DNA of 19,194 nt from an uncultured Prevotella sp. (GTDB lineage Bacteria; Bacteroidota; Bacteroidia; Bacteroidales; Bacteroidaceae): the NCBI GenBank assembly GCA_905202125.1, contig CAJKQX010000050.1:1-19194 (forward strand), written 5' to 3'. The notes under the pieces were generated by a model. It was not told where the DNA came from. It ran no database searches and saw only the letters and a list, made by a program, of their open reading frames with translations. Below, one piece after another: positions 7,661 to 15,725 of the stretch. Made by a program: the position numbers and the translations under genes. The first letter of the stretch is position 1; the number at the start of each line of letters is the position of its first letter.

Positions 7661-8485
7661 ATGGCAAAAAAAGATTCTACTGATCTGTCGGTGGAGGAGA
7701 AACTGAGTACTCTCTACAAACTCCAGACTACATTGTCTGCCATCGATGAGAAACGCGCCCTGCGCGGTGAACTCCCGCTCGAGGTACAAGACCTCGAGGA
7801 CGAGATTGAAGGACTGAAAATCCGTGTGGAAAAAATCCGGAACGAGATTGCAGAATTTCAGTCGGCTGTGTCGCAGAAAAAGACCGAGATTGCCCAAGCA
7901 CAGGCGAGTGTCGATCGATACAAGACTCAGCTCGACGATGTGAAAAACAATCGTGAGTACGACACGCTGACTAAGGAGATAGAGTTTCAGAGTCTTGAGA
8001 TAGAGCTCTGCAATAAGAAAATAAAAGAAGCTCTCATCAAAATCGAGGAGAAAAACCGAGATCTGGAGCAAAACTCAGCCATCATCGTAGAGCGTCAGGC
8101 TGTGCTCGAAGAGAAAAAAGGCGAACTCGACGAGATCATGCAGGAGACACGCGACGAGGAGGAGAGACTCAAGGCCGTGGCCAAAGAGTTGGAAACGAAG
8201 ATTGAACCGCGTCTGTTGTCGAGTTTCAAACGCATCCGCAAGAATGTGCGCAACGGTCTTGGCATCGTGTATGTGCAGCGAGATGCCTGCGGTGGATGTT
8301 TCAACAAGATTCCGCCACAGCGCCAGCTCGACATCAAGATGCACAAGAAGATTATCGTGTGCGAATATTGCGGACGTATAATGATAGATCCCGAACTGGC
8401 AGGTGTGAAGACCGTACAGGACGAGGCAGCCGATAAGCCCAAGCGCAAGCGCGCCGTGAGCAAGGCCAAAAAAGACGAGGAATAA
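7661..8485 (+). CDS. Coiled-coil protein with C4 zinc ribbon (COG1579 type)
   Basis: Residues about 10-185 form a long, highly charged heptad-rich coiled coil. A C-terminal zinc ribbon follows, with C210-x2-C213 and C234-x2-C237, and a lysine-rich tail (258-274) ends the protein. This is the architecture of the CT398 / COG1579 family, often adjacent to Nif3-like genes. Family members are thought to bind RNA polymerase sigma-54 or nucleic acid in some bacteria, but the function here is not known. The gene is three bases after the Nif3-like stop, so the two are co-transcribed, and the strong hairpin at 8505 closes the unit. Confidence 0.88.
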   Translation: MAKKDSTDLSVEEKLSTLYKLQTTLSAIDEKRALRGELPLEVQDLEDEIEGLKIRVEKIRNEIAEFQSAVSQKKTEIAQAQASVDRYKTQLDDVKNNREYDTLTKEIEFQSLEIELCNKKIKEALIKIEEKNRDLEQNSAIIVERQAVLEEKKGELDEIMQETRDEEERLKAVAKELETKIEPRLLSSFKRIRKNVRNGLGIVYVQRDACGGCFNKIPPQRQLDIKMHKKIIVCEYCGRIMIDPELAGVKTVQDEAADKPKRKRAVSKAKKDEE

Positions 8486-8504
8486 TCCCAAATATGTCAT
8501 AAGG

Positions 8505-8541
8505 AAAATGCAGAAAAGCTCTGAGGCTTTTCTGCATTTTT
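8505..8541 (+). terminator. Rho-independent terminator after the zinc-ribbon gene
   Basis: AAAATGCAGAAAAGC (8505-8519) pairs with GCTTTTCTGCATTTT (8526-8540) around a six-base loop, and the descending arm ends in a T run. It lies 20 bases after the stop codon. Confidence 0.9.
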
Positions 8542-8543
8542 AT

Positions 8544-8736
8544 CCCAAATCGGTCTTTAGAGTTCATGGCTGTTTTGGAGATTATATTTGTTGTATTGCG
8601 ACCGTATTGTCGAAGGCATAGCGGGCTATGGCGAGACAAGACGGGAAGCAAGACAGCAAATAGAAGCCCAAAACACGTGAACAGACAATACGATAAACAT
8701 CATTCATGCCCATTGTCGGTCTAATGACGATTTGGG
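8544..8736. repeat. 193-bp dispersed element with terminal inverted repeats
   Basis: The left end CCCAAATCGGTCTTTAGA (8544-8561) is matched in inverse orientation by 8720-8736, whose reverse complement reads CCCAAATCGTCATTAGA: one gap and one mismatch. A nested dyad, CGTATTGTC (8603-8611) and GACAATACG (8684-8692), and a central hairpin CATAGC-GG-GCTATG (8617-8630) lie inside. The first 50 bases recur at the right end of the window. There is no open reading frame. It resembles a small non-autonomous or REP-like repeat inserted between a terminator and the next gene. Confidence 0.7.
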
Positions 8737-8757
8737 TTTATTTGTTTGGATGTGTGG

Positions 8758-9543
8758 TCACAGTCCGCGGGCCTTGTATATGGCCTCTTTGGCGTTGTTT
8801 ATCTCCTGAAATTTCTTCTCTGCTGCCTTTTTCACATCCTCTCCGAGCGATGCCACGCGGTCGGGATGATGCTTGAGCGCCATCCGGCGATAGGCTGCCT
8901 TCACCTCATCGTTGGTCGCCTCGGGTACGATGCCGAGTATCTTGTATGCATCTTCGAGGCTGTTTCCACCATAACCCATATTGAGCATCGAGTCCACATC
9001 TTCGGCCGACATCTTCAGATGGATGGATATCTCCTTGATGGCCATTATTTCATCTCTGGCCACTGTGCCATCGGCTTTGGCTATGAGCATGAGGAAATTG
9101 AGCAACTGGAGACGTTGCGAGTACTCCATGTTCTGGGCTATCTGCCGGCACACATCGTTTATCGTCATGCGAAAAAGCTCCGGCCCCATCTGCTTCTGTT
9201 GCTCGAAGAGTTTGAGAAGGATGTCCTCGCCTTGCTCCTCGGCCTGATTGCCGAAATTATCACGCAGAAATCGCCGCACGAACTCCATCTCGGAATGCAT
9301 TATCTTGCCGTCGGCCTTGATGACATAAGAGGCCAGAACGAGCATCGAGAACAAGAACGAGTTGCGCTCGCCCTCGTAGCTGTGCCTACGGTTGTAGGCT
9401 TCGTTGTGATCACTGCGGCTGCCCTCTGACGTGTCCAAACTTTGGTCGAACAGCCATCCTAATGCGAAACCGGCCAAAAAACCTAACGGACCGCCTCCTG
9501 TGATGAAGCCGAGGAATCCGCCAATCCATTTTCCTGATGCCAT
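8758..9543 (-). CDS. TerB/DnaJ-domain membrane co-chaperone (DjlA-like)
   Basis: The N-terminus has glycine-rich hydrophobic helices (about residues 7-32) that should anchor it in the inner membrane. A TerB domain follows, with ADG motifs at 77-79 and 157-159, and a C-terminal J-domain with the key HPD motif at 226-228, which stimulates DnaK ATPase. This order of domains matches DjlA-like co-chaperones. It probably recruits DnaK to the membrane. It is the second gene of a minus-strand pair, 91 bases after the HsdR-N gene. No consensus promoter was found in that gap, so it may be co-transcribed with it. Confidence 0.9.
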   Translation of the reverse strand: MASGKWIGGFLGFITGGGPLGFLAGFALGWLFDQSLDTSEGSRSDHNEAYNRRHSYEGERNSFLFSMLVLASYVIKADGKIMHSEMEFVRRFLRDNFGNQAEEQGEDILLKLFEQQKQMGPELFRMTINDVCRQIAQNMEYSQRLQLLNFLMLIAKADGTVARDEIMAIKEISIHLKMSAEDVDSMLNMGYGGNSLEDAYKILGIVPEATNDEVKAAYRRMALKHHPDRVASLGEDVKKAAEKKFQEINNAKEAIYKARGL

Positions 9544-9634
9544 TTTTTTCTCTTTTCTACAGTTTGTAATGTATAAGTATGAACCTCATGCGGAGGTCTC
9601 GTATATTATAATAATGTGTCGTTTGCGCCCCTCT

Positions 9635-10087
9635 TTACACCAAATCCTTGTAGTCGGGTATCTCCTTCAGGAAGGTGTAGCGCCGCTCGTCATAGTCTAT
9701 CTTGCAGCAATAATGCTGCATGCCGTTGCTCACGATGAGATAATCCACGTGCAGCAGAATGTTGTAGGCGGCAATCTGGTCGAACACCGCCGGACTGATA
9801 GGCACCGAGGCCGCCTTGTACTCGATTATCATCTTGGGATGCAGATTGCGGTCGTAGAGCACACTGTCGGCCCGGAGCGTCTTGCTGCCAGACTTGAGAA
9901 ACACCTCGTTGGCCATCAGCGATGCCGGGTATGACTTGTGCTCGATCAGGTAATGTATGAAATGCTGGCGCACCCATTCCTCCGGAGTGAGCGCCACGTA
10001 TTTCCGTCTTATGATATCCAGTATTGCAGGATTATTCTTTGTCCCTGACAATTTTATTTGAAAACTTGGTAGATTTAGTCGAATCAT
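9635..10087 (-). CDS. Stand-alone HsdR N-terminal-like nuclease-fold protein
   Basis: The 150-residue protein has the PD-(D/E)xK pattern: E61, then D74 in LRAD, and E89-x-K91 in IIEYKA, with the usual Q104 in a helix (FDQIAAYN). This matches the HsdR_N_2 domain found as a small separate protein in Bacteroidetes, commonly beside holA, as here. No HsdM or HsdS gene is near, so it is not part of a type I restriction system. Its function is unknown; a DNA repair role is a guess from the fold and neighbours. A convincing minus-strand promoter lies upstream at 10180-10210. Confidence 0.88.
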   Translation of the reverse strand: MIRLNLPSFQIKLSGTKNNPAILDIIRRKYVALTPEEWVRQHFIHYLIEHKSYPASLMANEVFLKSGSKTLRADSVLYDRNLHPKMIIEYKAASVPISPAVFDQIAAYNILLHVDYLIVSNGMQHYCCKIDYDERRYTFLKEIPDYKDLV

Positions 10088-10179
10088 TTTATTAACTTTG
10101 TACCTACGGAAATGGCATTTCCCTCAGTTTGCAGAATGTAGAAATATATCATACATGATGCTCTCTGAACACCATGTTA

Positions 10180-10210
10180 CAAAGGTAGTGAAAGGTGAGC
10201 GCAACAGCAA
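10180..10210 (-). promoter_or_regulatory. Promoter for the HsdR-N gene
   Basis: On the minus strand, TTG (10210-10208), 20 bases, then TACCTTTG (10187-10180) matches the Bacteroidetes consensus exactly. The leader would be about 85 bases. Confidence 0.7.
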
Positions 10211-10287
10211 ATGAAAAAAGATTTTTTTTCAGTTTGATATTGTCGGGCCTTATTACAATATGAGATTTAATTCTTTTGAAAAAATAA

Positions 10288-11319
10288 ATGGCAGAAAGAA
10301 AATCGGTTGCAACATACGACGCGATAATACGTGATTTGAAAGCGCAAAAGTATTCACCCATATACATTCTGATGGGTGACGAGTCCTATTTTATCGACAA
10401 AATATCCGATTATATTGAAAAGAACGTGTTGCAGCCCGATGAGTGTTTCTTCAATCAGACGGTTGTCTTCGGGGCCGATGTCTCCGCTTCGCAGGTGGTC
10501 GATTTCGCCAAAAGCTATCCCGTGATGCCGGCACAGTATCGTGTCGTGATTGTCAAAGAGGCTCAAAATCTCAAAACATTCGAACCGTTTGAGAAATATC
10601 TCGACAATCCGGTCTCATCCACCATTCTTGTGCTCTGTTACAAGAATGGCAGTATCGCGCGGTCTAAAAAAATCATTGCCAAGGCCGAGATGCATGGGGT
10701 GGTGTTTGAAAGCAAGAAAAAGAGAGACACGGAACTGCCCACTTTCATTGAGACGTATCTGAAAACGAAGAATGCGACGATTGATAATCGCACTGCGACA
10801 ATCATCGCCGAACATATTGGTGCCGATCTTTGCCGACTCGTCTCGGAGTTGGACAAGGTGTTGATCTCACTACCCGAAAACGACAGAAGAGTCACTCCCG
10901 ATGTCGTGGAACATTTGATAGGAATCAGCAAAGAATTCAATGTGTTCGAACTGCGCAGGGCAGTGGTGGAACGAGATATTTTTAAGGCCAATCAGATAGT
11001 AAATTATTTTGACAAAAATCCTAAAGCAGGATCGCTGTATTCCTTTCTTCCGATGCTGTTCAATTATTTCCAAAACCTGATGGTTGTTCATTATACTCCC
11101 AACCATACCAATGATAATGTGGTGGCCGAAGCACTCGAACTGAAGAGCGTGTGGGGTGCAAGAGAGTATATGGCCGGAGCCAGAAATTATACAGCTATGA
11201 AAACATTGCAAATAATTTCCAAGTTAAGGGAAATTGACGCAAAAAGCAAGGGAATAGACAACCCAAACACCGATGCAGGGCAGCTAATGAAGGAGTTGAT
11301 ATTCTTTATTTTCCATTAA
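10288..11319 (+). CDS. holA: DNA polymerase III subunit delta
   Basis: The 343-residue protein has the delta-subunit start of domain I, PIYILMGDESYFIDKI (24-39), the central region with VVIVKEAQNLK (88-98), and the C-terminal helical collar domain with the KEFNVFELRRAV tract near 214-225. It loads the beta clamp as part of the clamp-loader complex at the replication fork. The length fits the family. It is divergent from the HsdR-N gene with 200 bases between them. A TAACTTTG box (10093-10100) lies in that gap on the plus strand, but its -33 spacing is poor, so its promoter is not certain. Confidence 0.93.
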   Translation: MAERKSVATYDAIIRDLKAQKYSPIYILMGDESYFIDKISDYIEKNVLQPDECFFNQTVVFGADVSASQVVDFAKSYPVMPAQYRVVIVKEAQNLKTFEPFEKYLDNPVSSTILVLCYKNGSIARSKKIIAKAEMHGVVFESKKKRDTELPTFIETYLKTKNATIDNRTATIIAEHIGADLCRLVSELDKVLISLPENDRRVTPDVVEHLIGISKEFNVFELRRAVVERDIFKANQIVNYFDKNPKAGSLYSFLPMLFNYFQNLMVVHYTPNHTNDNVVAEALELKSVWGAREYMAGARNYTAMKTLQIISKLREIDAKSKGIDNPNTDAGQLMKELIFFIFH

Positions 11320-12033
11320 AATTGGCGTTTTTTACCCTTTTCAGACCCCTTTTTACCCCTCTATTTTCCTAAAACGAAAGTTTTCATATACCCGATTTTT
11401 TGATTTAAAATACTGAAAATGGGATGGTTAGAGTGATTTTTCCTTCGTATTTTTGGCATATTTTCAACCGACCAAACCCGTCCTCGAAAATTTTAAAAAA
11501 ATGGGAAATTTTGTCTTTGCCGCTCATTTAAATTCTACATTTAATCAATTTTTGCATTCACAAATCATAACACTTTTAGATTTGCAAAATTAAATCGTAA
11601 ATCAAGAAAAGAAAAAGAATGTCAGCATTTACATAAACAAACCCAAATTACAATATCAAACAATACGTTTTAAAATCTAAAACAGTAAAAACGAATATCC
11701 ATATTCATAATTATGCAAATCTTGTAACGATTATATAAATTAGTAAAAATGAGCACTTTACAGAGTTTTTCTAATTTTTTTATACATAAAATCGGCTTTT
11801 TAGTCGGTTCGTATAGCCTAAATAGACGATAATCGTTGGTTTTCTCATAAAATAACCCGATAATAATCAGCCATTTAAACAAACCGTTTTAAATCAACGA
11901 AAAACCGTGATTCATCATTGTAATTACGTATTTACATTTACAAAACCACATATATTCAATCTATTAAATTTACATTTACAAAACCAATTTAGAGAATCTG
12001 TATTTTCGGATTTGTAAAACTTAATTAGAATTG
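11320..12033. other. AT-rich non-coding stretch with direct repeats
   Basis: Over 700 bases without a believable gene, far richer in A and T than the flanking genes. Just after holA it has two TTTTTACCC tracts (near 11330 and 11351). Near its right end are the exact 19-base repeats described separately. I see no DnaA-box cluster to suggest an origin and no transposase remnant. It may serve as a long regulatory region for the XRE-type gene, or hold an RNA that I cannot recognise. Confidence 0.5.
11930..12020. repeat. 19-bp direct repeats upstream of the XRE-type gene
   Basis: ATTTACATTTACAAAACCA occurs exactly at 11930-11948 and 11968-11986. A degenerate half copy, ATTTGTAAAAC, sits at 12010-12020, so the units are spaced about 36-38 bases. 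A further imperfect copy lies near 11627. They end 14 bases before the -33 element of the regulator's promoter. Confidence 0.65.
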
Positions 12034-12064
12034 TTGTATATGTCAAAAAAAAGATTTATCTTTG
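12034..12064 (+). promoter_or_regulatory. Promoter of the XRE-type regulator gene
   Basis: TTG (12034-12036), 20 bases, then TATCTTTG (12057-12064) fits the Bacteroidetes consensus exactly. Transcription would start near 12070, about 50 bases before the ATG at 12119. Confidence 0.8.
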
Positions 12065-12118
12065 TAAAGTCATAATAATATTGCTTTTTTTGAGCATTTT
12101 CTAATCGTAATAGTAAAA

Positions 12119-12574
12119 ATGAAGGATCGAATAAGGAAGGTAATGGAGAGTCAGCATATGACTCAACAGATTTTTGCGGAATACATTCAGATTGCTCCGG
12201 CAACATTGAGCAGTATTTTCACTGGTCGCACACGACCTACCCTGGCTGTTGTTGAGGCTATAAAAAACAAGATACCCTCAATATCGACCGACTGGCTCAT
12301 GTTTGGAAATGGTGAAATGTTTGCCGTCAATGACACGGAGAAATCACAAAGTGCCTCTTCCAACGTTTCGGACATGAGTGCGGGAGCGATGCTCAATTTT
12401 GAAGATACGATCCCCCAACCGATCGCACAAACCGCCGTTCGAAACCCGAATTTTTTTGATAATCCCGAGCAAAGGATAATAGTAAAAAATCTTGACAAAC
12501 CGCAACGAAAAATCACCGAGATTCGAATCTTCTACGACGACCAGACTTGGGAAACTTTCGTATCAAAAAAATGA
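12119..12574 (+). CDS. XRE-type helix-turn-helix regulator (151 aa)
   Basis: Residues 1-65 form a Cro/C1-like helix-turn-helix domain, with the recognition region around QIAPATLSSIFTGRTRPTL (24-42) and the WLMFGNGEMF tract (59-68) typical of this type. A low-complexity linker (72-125) follows, then a short conserved-looking end, KITEIRIFYDDQTWETF (131-147). It lacks a peptidase domain, so it is not a LexA- or C2-type repressor. It stands alone between the repeat-bearing AT-rich region and a terminator, and may regulate its own promoter through those repeats. Its other targets are not evident. Confidence 0.85.
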   Translation: MKDRIRKVMESQHMTQQIFAEYIQIAPATLSSIFTGRTRPTLAVVEAIKNKIPSISTDWLMFGNGEMFAVNDTEKSQSASSNVSDMSAGAMLNFEDTIPQPIAQTAVRNPNFFDNPEQRIIVKNLDKPQRKITEIRIFYDDQTWETFVSKK

Positions 12575-12603
12575 TGCTTTTACAATGTTTCACGGCATTA
12601 TGA

Positions 12604-12647
12604 AAAATCCCCGACCGAATGATTCTGTACATTCGGTCGGGGATTTT
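12604..12647. terminator. Bidirectional terminator hairpin
   Basis: AAAATCCCCGACCGAATG (12604-12621) pairs perfectly with 12630-12647 around an eight-base loop. Arms begin in A runs and end in T runs on either strand, so it can serve both the XRE-type gene and the convergent minus-strand pair. Confidence 0.92.
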
Positions 12648-12687
12648 ATATGAACTTAATTGTTGTTATATGAGCTTAGCTGTTGTT
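12648..12687. repeat. Two 20-bp tandem repeats
   Basis: ATATGAACTTAATTGTTGTT (12648-12667) is followed directly by a copy with three changes (12668-12687). It lies between the terminator and the stop of the minus-strand gene at 12692. Confidence 0.5.
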
Positions 12688-12691
12688 CCTA

Positions 12692-13489
12692 TCAATAGTT
12701 TTCATCTTCGTCACTGACGTTTTCCATTTCCAGTCCCAGTTCGTCAGGGTCGGTCTCAAAAGTTGTATGATAACTCTCCTCTGTGAGTTTGTCTTCATCG
12801 AAAGAATCCTCATCCTCTTCCTCCTCATTGGCGTAAAGATCGTCATTCTCGTATTCGCTGTCCTCGTCATCAAACATCTTCTTGTCTTCAAAATTATCCG
12901 ACGTGGCGGTGATTTTGTTCATTTCGGGTTTGACTTTGGCAAATATAGCTTCTATCCACATACCTTTTGCGATTTCCAGAACCTCATAGCCGTCGTTAGT
13001 CTTTTTCTCGTACATGCCTCCGGGCTTATGCAGTCTGTCTTTGGGTAGAGTTGTGGTGCTGATGTCGAAACCGCTTTCGATGATGTCCTTGATGTTTTGT
13101 GACAGCGATTCCCATCCGCTACCGAAATTGCTGTCGAGCACTTCTATGAGTTTTTTAGCTGTAATATGGCGTATGTTGTCATAGTTAAGGTCGGTCACGT
13201 GGGATATGGGACGTTTCTTGATACCGCATTTCACTTTTCTGTCTTCGAAACATATAGATCCTATCTTGAATCCGCGAGCCTCGTATTTGCTGATAATCTC
13301 CGGTCTGTCGATTTTTATTTCTTCTATTTCGAATGCGTTTCTTATCACATCGACATAGTGTCGCATATTATCTTTCAGTTCGGCGTCTTTCTCAGCCGAA
13401 AGCCACATGTGCAGGACATCGTCTTCCTGCAGTTCCCACACATTGCTTTTTGTTAATGTTTTAAGAGTTAAAGCTTTCTGTTGTTTCAT
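12692..13489 (-). CDS. Uncharacterised protein with acidic C-terminal tail (265 aa)
   Basis: I do not recognise a family. Residues 1-190 look folded and mixed alpha/beta, with several short conserved-looking tracts (for example VWELQEDDVLHMWL, 17-30, and GFKIGSICF, 73-81). Residues about 197-265 form a long, strongly acidic, probably disordered tail rich in Asp and Glu. There is no signal peptide or membrane segment, so it should be cytoplasmic. It begins eight bases after the omega-amidase stop and is read from the same promoter, ending before the bidirectional terminator. The tail might mimic nucleic acid or bind a basic partner; this is speculation. Confidence 0.75.
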   Translation of the reverse strand: MKQQKALTLKTLTKSNVWELQEDDVLHMWLSAEKDAELKDNMRHYVDVIRNAFEIEEIKIDRPEIISKYEARGFKIGSICFEDRKVKCGIKKRPISHVTDLNYDNIRHITAKKLIEVLDSNFGSGWESLSQNIKDIIESGFDISTTTLPKDRLHKPGGMYEKKTNDGYEVLEIAKGMWIEAIFAKVKPEMNKITATSDNFEDKKMFDDEDSEYENDDLYANEEEEDEDSFDEDKLTEESYHTTFETDPDELGLEMENVSDEDENY

Positions 13490-13497
13490 ATATGTTT

Positions 13498-14283
13498 TTA
13501 CTTATTATCACGATCGTTCAATGTGTTGAATGATTGTCTGTACTCGTTGAGTGCGGTTTTGTCGATACATGCACTGACTGTCAGTTGGCCATCACCTTGT
13601 CCGGTGGCAATGTTGATTCCTTCCGGATTGATTATGCAACTGTGTCCCGGATAAAAATTGTTTGACTTGTCATATCCTGTACGGTTGCATCCGATGAAGA
13701 AGCATTGGTTTTCTATTGCTCTTGCTTTCGTGAGTATGTCCCACGCCGAGATGCGTTGTTCGGGCCAGTTTGCCACTGTTATTATCGCATCGTAGTCATT
13801 ATTGTATCGTGCCCAGATAGGGAAACGCAGATCGTAGCATATCAAAAGCAGGAACCGCCATCCGCGCCATTCCACCACTGTCCGGGTATTGCCGGCCGTA
13901 AACATATTGTTTTCGCCACCATGCGAAAATAGGTGACGTTTGTCATAATATGAATAAGTGCCGTCAGGTTTGACGAAATATAGTCTGTTTCTGTATGTAC
14001 ATCCGCCATTCGAACCATTCTTGTCGTCATTATCTATTTTCACGGCGATGCTCCCGCATATTGCAGCATTGCTTTTCTTTGCGGTTTCCAACATCCATGC
14101 CAACGAATAATCGGCCATCTCGGAAGGTATGCTGTTGGTGTCGACAACAAATCCCGTGTTCCACATCTCAGGCAGTATATAAAGGTCGCTGTCCGCTGCC
14201 GAAGAGATGATTTTCTCCATTTCGGATGCGTTGCTCCTGTATGCTGTCCAATGGGGGTTGGATTGGATAATTGTTATTTTCAT
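13498..14283 (-). CDS. Nitrilase-superfamily omega-amidase, YafV-like
   Basis: This carbon-nitrogen hydrolase (261 aa from the ATG at 14283) has the Glu-Lys-Cys triad: E39 in LPEMWNTGF, K115 in YDKRHLF and C149 in ICYDLRFP. The WNTGF and KRHLF contexts are those of YafV / omega-amidase, which hydrolyses alpha-ketoglutaramate in methionine salvage and glutamine recycling. An upstream TTG at 14307 in frame would add eight residues, but it falls inside the promoter -7 box, so the ATG at 14283 is right. It is the first gene of a two-gene minus-strand unit and diverges from rarA. Confidence 0.9.
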   Translation of the reverse strand: MKITIIQSNPHWTAYRSNASEMEKIISSAADSDLYILPEMWNTGFVVDTNSIPSEMADYSLAWMLETAKKSNAAICGSIAVKIDNDDKNGSNGGCTYRNRLYFVKPDGTYSYYDKRHLFSHGGENNMFTAGNTRTVVEWRGWRFLLLICYDLRFPIWARYNNDYDAIITVANWPEQRISAWDILTKARAIENQCFFIGCNRTGYDKSNNFYPGHSCIINPEGINIATGQGDGQLTVSACIDKTALNEYRQSFNTLNDRDNK

Positions 14284-14304
14284 ACCTTCACGAAAAAAGC
14301 GCTG

Positions 14305-14335
14305 CAAAAGTATATACTTTACTCCTATTTCACAA
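14305..14335 (-). promoter_or_regulatory. Promoter of the omega-amidase unit
   Basis: On the minus strand, TTG (14335-14333), 20 bases, then TACTTTTG (14312-14305) matches the consensus. The leader would be about 16 bases, which decides the start at 14283. Confidence 0.75.
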
Positions 14336-14353
14336 GTTTTTCATATAGAATTT

Positions 14354-14384
14354 TTGTAAGTATCATAGATATTTTCTAATTTTG
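14354..14384 (+). promoter_or_regulatory. Promoter of rarA, nearly leaderless
   Basis: TTG (14354-14356), 20 bases, then TAATTTTG (14377-14384) matches the consensus. Transcription should start near 14389-14393, at or just before the ATG at 14393. Confidence 0.7.
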
Positions 14385-14392
14385 TGCATGAT

Positions 14393-15664
14393 ATGAGTGA
14401 GCCTTTGGCAGAGAGAATGAGACCTCGGACCATTGATGATTATGTAGGACAAAAACATCTGGTCGGTGAGGGTGCAGTCTTGCGTCGGATGATTGACGCA
14501 GGGCGGATTACATCATTTATATTATGGGGACCTCCCGGAGTAGGCAAGACCACGTTGGCGCAGATTATCGCCCACAAGTTGGAAACGCCGTTCTACACGT
14601 TGAGCGCAGTCACCAGTGGCGTGAAAGATGTGAGAGAAGTCATAGAGCGGGCCAAGAACGGGCGTTTTTTCTCTTCAGTATCTCCGATTCTGTTTATCGA
14701 CGAGATCCATCGTTTCAGCAAATCCCAACAGGATTCGTTGTTGGGTGCGGTGGAGCGCGGAATCGTCACTCTCATTGGTGCCACCACCGAGAATCCCTCG
14801 TTTGAGGTGATCAGACCGTTGTTGTCGCGTTGTCAGCTTTATGTCTTACAATCGCTCGACAAGGATGAATTGTTGGCTCTGTTGCACAAGGCAATCACCA
14901 CTGATGTGGAACTCTCCAAACGCAACATCACCCTCAAAGAGACCGCGGCCATACTGCGTTACAGCGGTGGCGATGCACGCAAACTGCTAAATATTCTGGA
15001 GTTGGTGGTCAACTCGGTGGACGGGGACGTCGTTATCACAGACGAGATGGTGGTAGGTTGTCTTCAGCAAAATCCCCTTGCATACGACAAAGACGGCGAG
15101 ATGCACTACGATATCATTTCTGCCTTCATCAAGAGTATCCGTGGCAGCGATCCCGATGCCGCCTTGTACTGGATGGCACGCATGATCGAAGGCGGCGAGG
15201 ACCCTAAGTTCATAGCCCGACGTCTGGTCATCAGTGCGGCCGAGGACATTGGTCTGGCCAATCCCAATGCGTTGCTTTTGGCCAATGCGGCTTTTGATGC
15301 CGTCACCAAGATAGGTTGGCCCGAGGGGCGCATCCCGCTTGCCGAGGCCGCCGTCTATCTTGCCACCAGTCCCAAAAGCAATTCGGCCTATCTCGGTATT
15401 GACCATGCACTTGAGGTAGTGCGTCGTACGGGCAATCAGCCGGTGCCCATGCATCTGCGCAACGCTCCCACATCGTTGATGAAAGAACTGGGTTACAACG
15501 ACGGCTACAAGTATTCGCACGACTATCCCGGACATTTCGTTTGGCAGCAGTATCTGCCCGACGAACTGATGGACAGTCGGTTCTGGCATGCCGGCCATAC
15601 TCCGATGGAGGAGAAACAATATCAGTGGATGTTGCAGTGTTGGGGCGAACGTTTCAAGGAATAA
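14393..15664 (+). CDS. rarA: Replication-associated recombination protein A (AAA+ ATPase)
   Basis: This AAA+ ATPase (423 aa from 14393) has Walker A GPPGVGKTT (46-54), Walker B ILFIDEIHRF (99-108), sensor 1 IGATTENPSF (128-137) and an arginine finger in LLSRC (143-147). A C-terminal tetramerisation region with NAPTSLMKELGY follows. It acts at stalled replication forks. A GTG at 14384 is in frame and would add three residues, but it overlaps the -7 box, while the ATG gives the expected start MSEPLAERMRP. The length and all motifs are complete. It is divergent from the omega-amidase. Confidence 0.94.
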   Translation: MSEPLAERMRPRTIDDYVGQKHLVGEGAVLRRMIDAGRITSFILWGPPGVGKTTLAQIIAHKLETPFYTLSAVTSGVKDVREVIERAKNGRFFSSVSPILFIDEIHRFSKSQQDSLLGAVERGIVTLIGATTENPSFEVIRPLLSRCQLYVLQSLDKDELLALLHKAITTDVELSKRNITLKETAAILRYSGGDARKLLNILELVVNSVDGDVVITDEMVVGCLQQNPLAYDKDGEMHYDIISAFIKSIRGSDPDAALYWMARMIEGGEDPKFIARRLVISAAEDIGLANPNALLLANAAFDAVTKIGWPEGRIPLAEAAVYLATSPKSNSAYLGIDHALEVVRRTGNQPVPMHLRNAPTSLMKELGYNDGYKYSHDYPGHFVWQQYLPDELMDSRFWHAGHTPMEEKQYQWMLQCWGERFKE

Positions 15665-15725
15665 AAGACTCCACAACCCATTATTTATATTATATTAAGG
15701 TGTAAAATCATTAATTTTCCGAAAG

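Noticed and set aside
8746..9429. Plus-strand frame of 227 residues opposite the TerB/DnaJ gene
   Set aside because: It is the antisense shadow of a gene with clear TerB and HPD-bearing J-domain motifs.
9635..10087. Type I restriction enzyme subunit
   Set aside because: The protein has only the small N-terminal nuclease-like domain, with no helicase motor and no HsdM or HsdS neighbours.
11329..11370. C-rich tracts after holA as a G-quadruplex on the minus strand
   Set aside because: Only three runs of three or more guanines are present, so a stable four-run quadruplex is not supported.
11320..12033. AT-rich stretch as a replication origin
   Set aside because: No cluster of DnaA boxes is visible, and nearby holA alone is not evidence for an origin.
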